Assembly (NCBI GenBank): GCA_011087745.1
Contig: JAALLB010000094.1
Span: 1 to 7,032 of the forward strand
DNA length: 7,032 nt
Source of the DNA: Hyphomicrobiales bacterium
GTDB lineage: Bacteria; Pseudomonadota; Alphaproteobacteria; Rhizobiales; Rhizobiaceae
Direction: 5' to 3'
This document shows positions 1-6,829 of this stretch, in pieces. Numbering within the stretch: the stretch's first letter is position 1; every line of letters starts with the position of its first letter. The notes under the pieces were generated by a model. The model did not search any database and was not told the origin of the DNA. It worked only from the letters and a program-made list of their open reading frames with translations. The translations under genes and the position numbers were made by a program.

Positions 1-175
1 TTTCGTATCATATCACACCAAAACATTCGGGTTTTGGAGTAGGATGGGTATACTAAAATTATGATGGTCGGGGCAAAGATATGCCAATGGGCTGAAAACA
101 GGGGCACACCTTGAGTTTGCGCCTCATTTTTTTCCAGTATCATGCCACTATCGGCTTCAAATACTAAGCTGGCAT

Positions 176-203
176 TTGTGTCATTCATCACGTGCCCTAT
201 ATC
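176..203 (+). promoter_or_regulatory. Weak candidate sigma-70-type promoter
   Basis: TTGTGT (176-181) and TATATC (198-203) are spaced by 16 nt and lie about 45 nt before the dehydrogenase start. Each box is only a partial match to TTGACA/TATAAT. The spacer contains the palindrome CACGTG (189-194). This is a by-eye candidate only. Confidence 0.2.
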
Positions 204-222
204 ATTTAAACAATGATTTTTT
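201..222 (+). promoter_or_regulatory. A/T-rich inverted repeat with T-run in the 5' leader
   Basis: ATCATT (201-206) and AATGAT (212-217) form a perfect 6-bp inverted repeat around a 5-nt loop. The right arm runs straight into a T tract (217-222). It could be a weak terminator for upstream transcription, an operator, or chance in an A/T-rich leader. The stem has only two G/C pairs counting both arms together, so it would be unstable as RNA. Confidence 0.2.
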
Positions 223-245
223 AAGTTTATGCCAAGGAGTCCACC

Positions 246-1388
246 ATGCGCAAGTTTTCGAAAGCCTCAATCCTCTCTCTGTTGATGACATCAATCGCCT
301 CAATTACCTTTGCACAGGCGGAAATCCGAAGCTTCAAAATAGAAAAAACAATAATAAAAGTCGAAAGTATTGTTTCCGGACTGGAATATCCCTGGGGCAT
401 GACCATGCTGCCAAACGGCAAAATTCTGATTACAGAAAGAGGTGGCAAACTAAAACTTGTTGACCCGAAAACCCGCGCAATTACCGAAGTCCGCGGAGGG
501 CACAAAGTTTGGGCCAACAGACAAGGCGGCCTATTGGACATTGCAGCAGATCCTGATTTTGAAAACAACAATACCGTCTTCTTTACCTTTTCAGACCCGG
601 CATTTTTAAGGGGCGCAAGAACAGCAATTGCATCAGCCGTATTTGAAGAAACCCCTCTTCCCCGCTTGAGCGACATCAAAACATTGTTCTCCATGTATAT
701 ACCAACAAAAAGCGGCGTGCATTTTGGCTCACGCATTGTGTTTGGGCCGGATGGCAATATTTTTTTCACAATAGGAGACAGAGGCCACAGACCACGCGCA
801 CAAGATCCATTTGATTCGGCCGGCAAAGTCTTGCGCATCGCAAAAGACGGCAGCATCCCGAAGGACAATCCATTTGCAGATGGCAAAAAAGCCCTCCCTC
901 AAATCTGGTCCCTCGGCCACCGCAATCCGCAGGGCGCAACGCTTGATCAGGAAACCGGCCAATTATGGACATTGGCACATGGCCCAAGAGGCGGCGATGA
1001 AATCAACACTCCCATGGCCGGCAAAAACTACGGCTGGCCAATCATCTCATACGGCAAACATTATTCAGGCGGAAAAGTCGGAGTGGGTACATCGGCAAAA
1101 GGTCTGGAACAACCCGTCTATTACTGGGACCCATCCATCGCTCCATCAGGCCTTGATTTTTACAAGGGTGACCTCATCCCGGAATGGAAAGGCAACCTCT
1201 TTGCTGGCGCTCTCAAGGATCAATTGCTATCAAGACTGGAAATCAAGGACGGCAAAGTGGTCCACGAAGAACAAATCCTCGAAGGCAAATTCGGCAGAAT
1301 ACGCGATGTCCGCAGTTTCCAAGACGGAGCACTATGGCTCCTAACAGATGATGAAGAAGGCGAACTGTTGCGGATTAGTGGGGAGTGA
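246..1388 (+). CDS. Secreted PQQ-dependent sugar (aldose) dehydrogenase-like protein
   Basis: This 380-residue protein belongs to the soluble glucose/aldose sugar dehydrogenase family (YliI/Asd type), six-bladed beta-propellers that bind PQQ and calcium and oxidise aldoses in the periplasm. Residues 1-25 are a Sec signal peptide (basic N-terminus, hydrophobic core, cleavage likely after TFA or AQA). Visible family motifs are LEYPWGMTMLPNG (46-58), GGLLDIAADPDF (94-105), HFGSRIVFGPDG (159-170), GDRG (177-180), SLGHRNPQG (222-230), HGPRGGDEIN (245-254) and GKNYGWP (259-265). His159 sits where the family's catalytic base is expected. The length is normal and the reading frame intact. The start is fixed by AAGGAG at 234-239, 6 nt before the ATG. 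No CxxCH haem motif is present, so electrons would leave to a separate acceptor. No pqq biosynthesis gene is in view. The true substrate cannot be read from the sequence. Confidence 0.9.
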   Translation: MRKFSKASILSLLMTSIASITFAQAEIRSFKIEKTIIKVESIVSGLEYPWGMTMLPNGKILITERGGKLKLVDPKTRAITEVRGGHKVWANRQGGLLDIAADPDFENNNTVFFTFSDPAFLRGARTAIASAVFEETPLPRLSDIKTLFSMYIPTKSGVHFGSRIVFGPDGNIFFTIGDRGHRPRAQDPFDSAGKVLRIAKDGSIPKDNPFADGKKALPQIWSLGHRNPQGATLDQETGQLWTLAHGPRGGDEINTPMAGKNYGWPIISYGKHYSGGKVGVGTSAKGLEQPVYYWDPSIAPSGLDFYKGDLIPEWKGNLFAGALKDQLLSRLEIKDGKVVHEEQILEGKFGRIRDVRSFQDGALWLLTDDEEGELLRISGE

Positions 1389-1496
1389 ACCATCCTCAGC
1401 CAACAAATTGAGGCGTAGCAAACTTTCCCCCTAGCCAAAGCCACCAAACCCCTTTATTGGCTTGCTGAATAAACACATTACCCTTGAAAGTACATA
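1389..1496. other. Intergenic spacer with weak hairpins
   Basis: The spacer separates two co-oriented genes. CCTCA (1394-1398) can pair with TGAGG (1409-1413), and AGCCAA (1433-1438) with TTGGCT (1457-1462). Neither is followed by a T-run, so neither is a clear terminator. The SulP gene has only a weak Shine-Dalgarno match, GAAAG at 1486-1490, 6 nt before its ATG. The 108-nt gap argues mildly against tight co-transcription. Confidence 0.3.
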
Positions 1497-3107
1497 ATGG
1501 TAAAATCCACCTTTGCAGCGTTTGCTGAACGCCTTTCTATTGGCGAGAATAGACGCACTGCGATTGAGACGTTTACACCAACCCGCATCAAGATTGAAAT
1601 TCTCTCAGGTCTGACGGTTGCCCTGGCGCTTGTGCCAGAGGCAGTGGCTTTTGCATTTGTTGCTGGCGTTGAGCCATTGGTCGGCCTTTATGCAGCATTT
1701 ATCGTCGGATTAATCACGGCAATTTTTGGTGGCAGACCGGCGATGATTTCAGGTGCAACCGGTGCCCTTGCAGTGGTTATGGTTTCACTCGTTGCCCTTC
1801 ACGGCGTTGAATATTTGTTCGCAACCGTTGTGTTGATGGGAATCATGCAAATTCTGGCAGGCATATTCAGGCTCGGGAAGTTTATCCGCCTTGTGCCCCA
1901 TCCCGTTATGCTGGGATTTGTAAACGGCCTTGCGATTGTTATTTTTCTGGCTCAGCTTTCCCAGTTCAAAACGGCAGGACCTGACGGCACGCAAGTTTGG
2001 ATGGATGGCATTCCGCTTATCCTCACCCTTGCGCTTGTTTGTCTGACCATGAGTATCATTTGGGTATTTCCAAAAATCACCAACATCATCCCTGCCCCGC
2101 TTGCAGGAATTGGCATTGTGGCTGGGCTGGTAATCGCCTTTGGAATTAATGTCCCCGTCGTTGGTGATCTTGCTTCCATCGAGGGCGGCTTGCCGGAATG
2201 GCATATCCCGATGGTTCCACTAACTTTTGAAACCATCAAGATAATCTTCCCCTACGCGCTTATCCTTGCAGCAATTGGCCTGATCGAGAGTCTGCTAACA
2301 CTTAACCTCGTTGGCGAAATAACCGGCAAACGCGGCGGTGCCTCCCAGGAATGTATTGCCCAAGGCGTATCAAACACGGTGACTGGCTTTTTTGGCGGCA
2401 TGGGTGGGTGTGCGATGATTGGTCAATCCATGATCAACGTAAAATCTGGTGGCCGTACACGTCTTTCCGGAATTTCAGCAGCGCTCTTCCTGCTGGTCTT
2501 CATCATGTTCGCATCCGGCCTGATCGAGCAAATTCCATTGGCCGCCCTTGTTGGAGTAATGTTCATGGTGGTTATCGGTACATTTGCCTGGCAATCGCTT
2601 ACAATTCTGCGCCGCATCCCGCTAACGGATGCATTGGTCATGGGCTTGGTAACTGTCGTAACCGTCATGAGTGACTTGGCAATTGCAGTTGTGGTAGGCG
2701 TTATCGTATCGGCACTCGCCTATAGCTGGAACGCATCAAAGCGCATTCACGCCGTTGCAAAAACCAATGATGCAGGAAACAAAATCTACGAAATCGAAGG
2801 ACCGCTTTTCTTTGGTTCAACAGATGGCTTTTCTGAAATTTTTGACATCAAGGGTGATCCAGATGTGGTTATCATCGATTTCATGCAAAGCCGTGTGGTT
2901 GATCAATCTGCTCTGCAGGCAATCGAAGATTTGGCAAAGAAGTATCAGGCCCAGGGCAAGGAAATACAGCTGCGCCATCTAAGTCATGATTGTCATGCCC
3001 TGCTCAACCGGGCTGGCCAGCTTATTGTCGATTCAGATAATGACCCGGATTATGAACTTGTGGTTGATTATTCGGTTCGTACAGGTTCCTTTGGTGGTGG
3101 CCACTAA
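1497..3107 (+). CDS. SulP family inorganic anion transporter with STAS domain
   Basis: This 536-residue protein is full length for the SLC26/SulP family of inner-membrane anion transporters (sulfate, bicarbonate and similar substrates). The membrane domain covers about residues 30-412 and carries the family signatures VPEAVAFAFVAGVEPLVG (46-63), FGGRPAMISGATGA (77-90), IESLLT (263-268) and FFGGMGGCAMIGQSMINVK (298-316) followed by SGGR. A cytoplasmic STAS domain spans about 425-530, with VVIIDF (457-462) and the DQSA loop (469-472) at the usual conserved Asp/Ser region. The TGK...QG...GGMGGCAMIGQ stretch resembles the subgroup that includes the cyanobacterial Na+/bicarbonate transporter BicA. 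Substrate is not decided by this, and the family is widely annotated simply as sulfate permease. There is no fused carbonic anhydrase and no adjacent cys genes. The stop codon overlaps that of the convergent DM13 gene by 4 nt. Confidence 0.93.
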   Translation: MVKSTFAAFAERLSIGENRRTAIETFTPTRIKIEILSGLTVALALVPEAVAFAFVAGVEPLVGLYAAFIVGLITAIFGGRPAMISGATGALAVVMVSLVALHGVEYLFATVVLMGIMQILAGIFRLGKFIRLVPHPVMLGFVNGLAIVIFLAQLSQFKTAGPDGTQVWMDGIPLILTLALVCLTMSIIWVFPKITNIIPAPLAGIGIVAGLVIAFGINVPVVGDLASIEGGLPEWHIPMVPLTFETIKIIFPYALILAAIGLIESLLTLNLVGEITGKRGGASQECIAQGVSNTVTGFFGGMGGCAMIGQSMINVKSGGRTRLSGISAALFLLVFIMFASGLIEQIPLAALVGVMFMVVIGTFAWQSLTILRRIPLTDALVMGLVTVVTVMSDLAIAVVVGVIVSALAYSWNASKRIHAVAKTNDAGNKIYEIEGPLFFGSTDGFSEIFDIKGDPDVVIIDFMQSRVVDQSALQAIEDLAKKYQAQGKEIQLRHLSHDCHALLNRAGQLIVDSDNDPDYELVVDYSVRTGSFGGGH

Positions 3108-3128
3108 TTTATTCTGCCAACACCAAAG
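3089..3128. terminator. Hairpin spanning two overlapping convergent stop codons
   Basis: CTTTGGTG (3089-3096) pairs perfectly with CACCAAAG (3121-3128). After one G/A mismatch the stem continues with TGGC (3098-3101) against GCCA (3116-3119), leaving a 14-nt loop that holds both stop codons. The left arm is SulP coding sequence and the right arm is DM13 coding sequence. No T-run follows on either strand, so it may serve as a bidirectional 3'-end or RNA-stabilising structure instead of a classic intrinsic terminator. Confidence 0.45.
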
Positions 3129-3481
3129 ACTGCTCTAAATGGAACGCAATAGATAAAGACCTTCGAATATTTGCTTACATCAACACGTTTTGAAATGTCA
3201 TAACGCTGAGCACCACTAATTGATTTCAAACGACCAATGCGCTTTTCAGGTTTGTCATTGCCAAGATAAACATAAAGTGCGGGTCCCTTTTTGGTCTTGA
3301 AGTTGGAACCAAGTCTCAATTCATGGCGATCACCGCTCTTTAAAATACGAACAGAGCCAGTAGTCCATTTGACACTTTGACCTTTAATCACTCCCGATTT
3401 AACAACGTCGGCTGCAAAGGCATTTGTAAAAAATCCGCCAAGAATAAACATCATGACAGTCAAAAAACCGAGCTTTTTCAT
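3104..3481 (-). CDS. Secreted DM13-domain protein
   Basis: This 125-residue protein has a Sec signal peptide (1-23, MKKLGF then a hydrophobic core, cleavage after AFA) followed by one DM13 domain filling the rest. Visible domain hallmarks are LRLGSNF (55-61), GPALYVYLG (66-74), the G-Q-Y pattern in GAQRYDIS (90-97), and the terminal strand VFIYCVPFRAVFG (108-120) with the single conserved Cys112. DM13 domains occur alone in bacterial exported proteins and fused to DOMON or cytochrome b561 modules in animals. A redox or electron-transfer role has been proposed for them but is not established. The start at 3481 is chosen over an in-frame ATG at 3496 because GAGGAAG lies just before it and the signal peptide begins there. 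The gene is divergent from the decarboxylase gene and convergent with the SulP gene. Confidence 0.85.
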   Translation of the reverse strand: MKKLGFLTVMMFILGGFFTNAFAADVVKSGVIKGQSVKWTTGSVRILKSGDRHELRLGSNFKTKKGPALYVYLGNDKPEKRIGRLKSISGAQRYDISKRVDVSKYSKVFIYCVPFRAVFGVGRIN

Positions 3482-3483
3482 AT

Positions 3484-3490
3484 CTTCCTC
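3484..3490 (-). promoter_or_regulatory. Strong ribosome binding site for the DM13 gene
   Basis: On the minus strand the sequence reads GAGGAAG, then AT, then the ATG at 3481-3479. This near-consensus Shine-Dalgarno decides the start, since it lies downstream of the alternative ATG at 3496. Confidence 0.7.
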
Positions 3491-3505
3491 GTGCAAATAT
3501 TACCG

Positions 3506-3535
3506 ATTATTCAGGTTGGCACTGTTGAAAGTAAA
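3506..3535 (-). promoter_or_regulatory. Candidate promoter of the DM13 gene
   Basis: On the minus strand, TTTACT (3535-3530) and AATAAT (3511-3506) are separated by 18 nt. They match TTGACA/TATAAT at about 4 and 5 of 6 positions. Transcription would start near 3499, giving a short leader that contains the Shine-Dalgarno. This is a by-eye assignment. Confidence 0.35.
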
Positions 3536-3598
3536 ATAAAAGCTTGCAGGCATTCACACATTGCGGAAGATAGAGCAAATAATTGTGAGCTAAACGTT

Positions 3599-3602
3599 GG
3601 AG
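3599..3602 (+). promoter_or_regulatory. Ribosome binding site for the ThDP decarboxylase gene
   Basis: GGAG lies 8 nt upstream of the ATG at 3611. It sets the start there, although the frame stays open back to 3377 through sequence that is antisense to the DM13 gene. Confidence 0.6.
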
Positions 3603-3610
3603 TAACAAAC

Positions 3611-5200
3611 ATGATCAGCACCGGTGAAGCAGTCCTTCGATTACTTGCAGAGTATGATGTCGATACAATATTCGGCATTCCAGGCGTTCACACTCTGGAT
3701 TTTTGCCGAGGGCTTGGCGATGATGCAAAAATACGGCACATCCATGCCCGAAATGAAATGGGTGCAGGCTTCATGGCAGATGGTTATGCCCGTTCCAACG
3801 GCAAACCCGGTGTGTGTCTTACAATCTCTGGCCCTGGCGTTACCAATGCTGCAACCCCGCTTGGCCAATCCTATGCAGATTCAGTTCCGCTGTTGCTAAT
3901 CTCTGCTGAAGCACATTCTGATACATTGGAAAAAGGCCACGGCACGCTCCATGAGGTAACCGATCTTAACGCAGTCACCCGCCCGCTTTGTGCCTTAAGT
4001 GCCTGTGCGAGAAAATCAGAGGATATTCCCCAGTTGATGGCTAGAGCCTTCTCAATCTTTGCATCCCAAAGACCAAGGCCGGTTCACATATCCATCCCGA
4101 TTGATGTGCTGGCAAATTATATTGAATACGACTGGAAGGCTATAAAACCAGCAACCCGCGCACAGGCTGATACCGAGTTATTGGAACAAGCAGCTGAAAT
4201 AATTAGCACGGCAGAAAATCCCTATATCCTTATTGGTGGTGGCGCCTATGGGTCTGATATTCAAACCCTTGCCGAGCGCGCAGGCGCAACCGTAATTTTT
4301 TCCAACGCAGGCAAAGGCATTATGCCCGAAAGCCACCCTTTAAGTCTGGGTGGGTCAATCTGCCGATCAGAAACAAAGGATCTGTTAAAAGATGCTGATC
4401 TTGTTTTTGCAATCGGAACAGAGCTTTCAGAAACCGACAATTACGTCGGCAAACTTGAGTTCGAATGCCCGCTTATTCGCGTCGATATTGATCCGAACAA
4501 GATGATTGATCTTCACCCCGCAAACTTGGCAATCATTGGTGATGCCGCCCCTGCAGTTGAAAAACTAACTGCCCTATTGCCGGATACCACGCCGGATACA
4601 TCTGGCAAGCAACAAGTCATTGCCAAAACCAAAAAAGCCATCGAAGGAACACTGAATGTTTCCGAAGAAAAACATGTAAAAATTCTTGGCAAACTAAGAG
4701 AAACCCTGTCGTCGAACACAATCTTCATGAGTGACGCGACGCAGATGACCTACACTGCATCTTTTAGTCTTCAGGTCGATGAAGCAAGATGCTCGCACTA
4801 TGCAGCCGGCTATTGCGCATTGGGTTTTGCATTCCCCAATGCCATTGGCGCAAAACTTGCTCATCCGGATACTCCGGTAATTGCGATCGCAGGCGATAGC
4901 GGAACCATGTTTACTGTGCAAGAGTTTGTAACCGCAGCAGAATTAAAACTGCCACTCCCACTCATCCTTTGGCACAACGACGGCTATAAACAAATCCGCG
5001 ATGACATGAGGGAGGCAAATGTTCCGCGCATCGCGGTGGACGGCCTGTCACCCGATTACATGGCCTTGGCAAAAGCAATGCACTGTAATTCGGTACAGCC
5101 TGCTTCCATGCTTGAATTGGGAGAAGCTGTAACAGCAGCATTGAGTGCAGATCGTCCAACTATCATCCTGGTTCGTGAAGACAGCGCCTGGCTGGAATAG
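3611..5200 (+). CDS. Thiamine-diphosphate enzyme, 5-guanidino-2-oxopentanoate decarboxylase-like
   Basis: This 529-residue protein belongs to the acetolactate synthase-like ThDP family and looks closest to AruI, which decarboxylates 5-guanidino-2-oxopentanoate to 4-guanidinobutanal in the arginine transaminase pathway. The N-terminal pyrimidine-binding domain (about 1-170) has FGIPGVHTLDFCRGL (21-35) and ARNEMGAGFMADGYAR (46-61), where Glu49 is the ThDP-activating glutamate, followed by SGPGVTNA (73-80) and RPRPVHISIPIDVL (154-167). The central domain is about 185-330. The C-terminal domain carries GYCALGFAFPNAIGAK (400-415) and the metal/ThDP motif GDSGTMF (428-434) through HND (455-457), with GDS in place of the usual GDG. 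No aminotransferase (AruH) or guanidinobutyrate genes are in view, so the substrate assignment is tentative; another 2-oxo-acid decarboxylase or carboligase is possible. The start at 3611 follows the GGAG and the family N-terminus. The protein is probably cytoplasmic, with no signal peptide. Confidence 0.85.
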   Translation: MISTGEAVLRLLAEYDVDTIFGIPGVHTLDFCRGLGDDAKIRHIHARNEMGAGFMADGYARSNGKPGVCLTISGPGVTNAATPLGQSYADSVPLLLISAEAHSDTLEKGHGTLHEVTDLNAVTRPLCALSACARKSEDIPQLMARAFSIFASQRPRPVHISIPIDVLANYIEYDWKAIKPATRAQADTELLEQAAEIISTAENPYILIGGGAYGSDIQTLAERAGATVIFSNAGKGIMPESHPLSLGGSICRSETKDLLKDADLVFAIGTELSETDNYVGKLEFECPLIRVDIDPNKMIDLHPANLAIIGDAAPAVEKLTALLPDTTPDTSGKQQVIAKTKKAIEGTLNVSEEKHVKILGKLRETLSSNTIFMSDATQMTYTASFSLQVDEARCSHYAAGYCALGFAFPNAIGAKLAHPDTPVIAIAGDSGTMFTVQEFVTAAELKLPLPLILWHNDGYKQIRDDMREANVPRIAVDGLSPDYMALAKAMHCNSVQPASMLELGEAVTAALSADRPTIILVREDSAWLE

Positions 5201-5202
5201 TC

Positions 5203-5775
5203 TTACTCTAATGGCCAAACCTTTGGCCATTCAGTTGCCTGCCCATCGCATTCTATTTTGGTGTGCTGTTCGATCAGCACCAAATTGGAATAATACTCGC
5301 CATCCCACATAAGCGTGGAATTACCACCGCAATCTCCCAAGCCCCTGCCTTTGTAAAAGGAGGTAATAACAGATGCTTCCTCGTCCCACTGCAATCCGGG
5401 GCCAAGCATGTCTGCCGATGGACCCCGTTCGGAAATCGACGGAATTGCAAATATTCTGGTTTCCGAGGCATTCCAGTTAACGGCAATGACAATTTCAGAA
5501 GTATTGTAGGCAGCAGGTGCACCACACGGCAGGATATAAATCTTGTTTTTGTCTTTTCCCTCAACAACTGTGCCAAACAGATCAGCAATCAAGTCTTGCC
5601 CCTCTTCATAGCCTTTACTGCATTTGTCTGGTGTATTTTCCCAAACAATCATCACTATCTGCGGAAGATCGGAAGAGGCTTCGAGTTGGGTGAACTTAAA
5701 CTCGGGTTCATCAGCATTTGCTGATGGCACCCAAAGCGAAAGAAAAAACACTGCGATAAAATTAACAAGTTTCAT
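5203..5775 (-). CDS. Secreted DUF1176-like protein of unknown function
   Basis: This 190-residue protein has a signal peptide at 1-21 (MKLVNFIAVFFLSLWVPSANA, cut before DEPEF). The C-terminal part, SFYKGRGLGDCGGNSTLMWDG (139-159) and then IECDGQATEWPKVWPLE, matches my recollection of the DUF1176 pattern: YKGRGLGDCG, a W-DG turn, then ECDG and a closing W-P motif. Cysteines at 52, 84, 149 and 176 are an even number and could form two disulfides in the periplasm. It seems shorter than typical DUF1176 proteins and may hold only the later part of the domain. No function is established. The start is bounded by an in-frame TAA 18 nt upstream of the ATG, and the Shine-Dalgarno is weak. The gene faces the decarboxylase gene with a 2-nt gap and is divergent from the permease gene. 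Confidence 0.75.
   Translation of the reverse strand: MKLVNFIAVFFLSLWVPSANADEPEFKFTQLEASSDLPQIVMIVWENTPDKCSKGYEEGQDLIADLFGTVVEGKDKNKIYILPCGAPAAYNTSEIVIAVNWNASETRIFAIPSISERGPSADMLGPGLQWDEEASVITSFYKGRGLGDCGGNSTLMWDGEYYSNLVLIEQHTKIECDGQATEWPKVWPLE
5210..5231. terminator. Near-perfect palindrome between convergent genes
   Basis: AATGGCCAAA (5210-5219) and TTTGGCCATT (5222-5231) are exact reverse complements with CC between them. As RNA this gives an 8-bp stem or longer with a small loop, ten nucleotides after the decarboxylase stop. It lies inside the last codons of the minus-strand gene, where the two arms encode the WPK and VWPL residues. No T-run follows on either strand, so it is a plausible but not classic 3'-end hairpin. 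It could also be a protein-binding palindrome. Confidence 0.4.
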
Positions 5776-5883
5776 TATACCGAACTCTAGGAATTAATTT
5801 CACCTTCCCATTACCGCATTTATGCTTGGCAAGAACAAGACAGTTTGTTACCGCTTGATAAATCGTTTTTCTGGATGAATTTC
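5776..5883. other. Divergent intergenic region
   Basis: This 108-nt region must hold the promoters of the minus-strand DUF1176-like gene and of the plus-strand permease. TTGGCA at 5826-5831 could be a -35 box, but no -10 box sits at the right distance. I see no convincing promoter or operator. The permease frame stays open up to a TTG at 5845, but the protein homology begins later. Confidence 0.3.
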
Positions 5884-6805
5884 ATGTCACGTACATCAGC
5901 TAACATTCTTCTGCTCATGGCAGGTGCTATATGGGGCATGGGTTTTGTAGCCCAACAAACCGCCATGGATGATATCGGTCCGATGTTGTTTATTGGCATG
6001 CGGTTTATGCTTGCGGGTCTGGCTGTAGCACCCTTTGCCTATGCAGAGATGAAGCGGAAGAAAATTGCGTCAATGTCTGGAGAAATCAATCGATACAAGG
6101 GTTCATTTTTTATGGTTGGCTTGGCGTTTTTCCTGGGCATGACATTTCAGCAAGTTGGCCTCATTGGAACAAGCGTTACAAACGCAGGTTTCTTGACAGC
6201 GCTTTATGTGATCATGGTCCCAATCATCATGATAAGTGTCTTGCGCGTTGCTCAACCCGTGATTATTTGGCCCGCATCCCTATTAGCCCTAGGCGGAATA
6301 TATCTACTAAGCGGCGGGGATTTGGCCAGCCTAAACAATGGCGACATGCTTATAATTCTCTGTGCGCTATTTTGGGCAGGGCATGTAATTTTGACCGGAC
6401 GGGTTGGACAGAAAACAGACTTGCCAGTTACCATGGCAACGTTGCAGTTTTTTGTAACAGCCATTCTCGCCTTTATCTGTTTTGCAATTGCGAGCACGTT
6501 CGACCTTGGTGAAAGCTTCCCTTCATCTGCTCAACTATATGGAGCATTGCCTGAAATCCTTTATGCTGGATTTTTTGCAGGTGGCCTTGGTTTTACATTA
6601 CAAGCAGTTGGGACAACGCTACACCACAGAAAGCGCTGCAGCAGTTCTAATCTCAACCGAAAGCCTGTTTGCTGCAATGTTTGGGGCATTCTTCCTCGGC
6701 GATCGTTTACAACAATGGGGTTATGTCGGTTGTGGTCTAATCTTTGCAGCAATCTTGATGGTGGAATTAATGCCTAGAAAAGCGACTACTCAACCGGCAG
6801 AATAA
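5884..6805 (+). pseudogene. EamA/DMT-family permease disrupted by a +1 frameshift
   Basis: The gene encodes a ten-helix drug/metabolite-type transporter of the inner membrane; substrates in this family range from amino acids to nucleosides and cannot be read from sequence. The first EamA repeat spans about residues 5-140 (AGAIWGMGFVAQQ at 13-25, the second-helix GMRFMLAGL, and GTSVTNAGFLTALYVIMVP), and the second begins at about 150 (ALFWAGHVILTGRV). The frame breaks at GGG (6610-6612). Reading on gives a Cys/Arg-rich tail ending at 6777. Dropping one G restores LQAVGQRYTTESAAAVLIS, then ESLFAAMFGAFFLGDRL and a stop at 6805, a normal 306-residue protein. The start at 5884 is preferred over the ATG at 5875 and TTG at 5845 because it begins the family-like MSRTSANILLL. 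The lesion may be a sequencing error or a recent mutation. Confidence 0.85.
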
Positions 6806-6829
6806 AAAATACCCGCCAGTTAGACGGAT

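Larger units (their letters stand above)
1..245. other. Leader region upstream of the PQQ dehydrogenase gene
   Basis: No supported complete gene lies here. One plus-strand frame is open from the left edge to a TAA at 54-56 and would end in ...GFGVGWVY. It could be the tail of a gene outside the window, but 17 codons are too few to judge. A minus-strand frame is open from an ATG at 143 to the left edge, but it has no clear ribosome binding site and an unconvincing composition. The A/T-rich inverted repeat at 201-217 and the AAGGAG at 234-239 belong to the expression signals of the gene starting at 246. Confidence 0.4.

Noticed and set aside
1..143. Minus-strand frame from ATG at 143 to the left edge
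   Set aside because: It has no convincing Shine-Dalgarno, aromatic-rich and non-family-like composition, and too short a visible stretch to support a gene.
227..886. Long 219-codon antisense reading frame opposite the PQQ dehydrogenase
   Set aside because: It is the shadow of a strongly supported propeller gene, has no ribosome binding site, and its translation has no recognisable domain.
811..1344. 177-codon plus-strand frame inside the PQQ dehydrogenase gene
   Set aside because: It overlaps the real gene in another frame and has a Lys/Ser/Ala-rich composition typical of out-of-frame translation.
1394..1413. CCTCA/TGAGG hairpin just after the PQQ dehydrogenase stop as an intrinsic terminator
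   Set aside because: The stem is only 5 bp with a 10-nt loop and no T-run follows, so it is not supportable as a terminator.
1785..2204. 139-codon minus-strand frame inside the SulP gene
   Set aside because: It has a polar, repetitive shadow composition opposite conserved membrane-helix codons, with no start signals.
3581..3590. AATTGTGAGC, identical to the left half of the lac operator
   Set aside because: The right half-site is absent, no lac-type repressor or sugar gene is adjacent, and a 10-nt match by eye can be chance.
3377..3610. N-terminal extension of the ThDP enzyme by 78 codons
   Set aside because: It would be antisense to the DM13 gene and lacks family similarity, while the ATG at 3611 has GGAG 8 nt upstream and begins exactly at the family N-terminus.
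5263..5724. 153-codon plus-strand frame opposite the DUF1176-like gene
   Set aside because: The minus-strand protein has a signal peptide and a recognised motif; this frame has neither.
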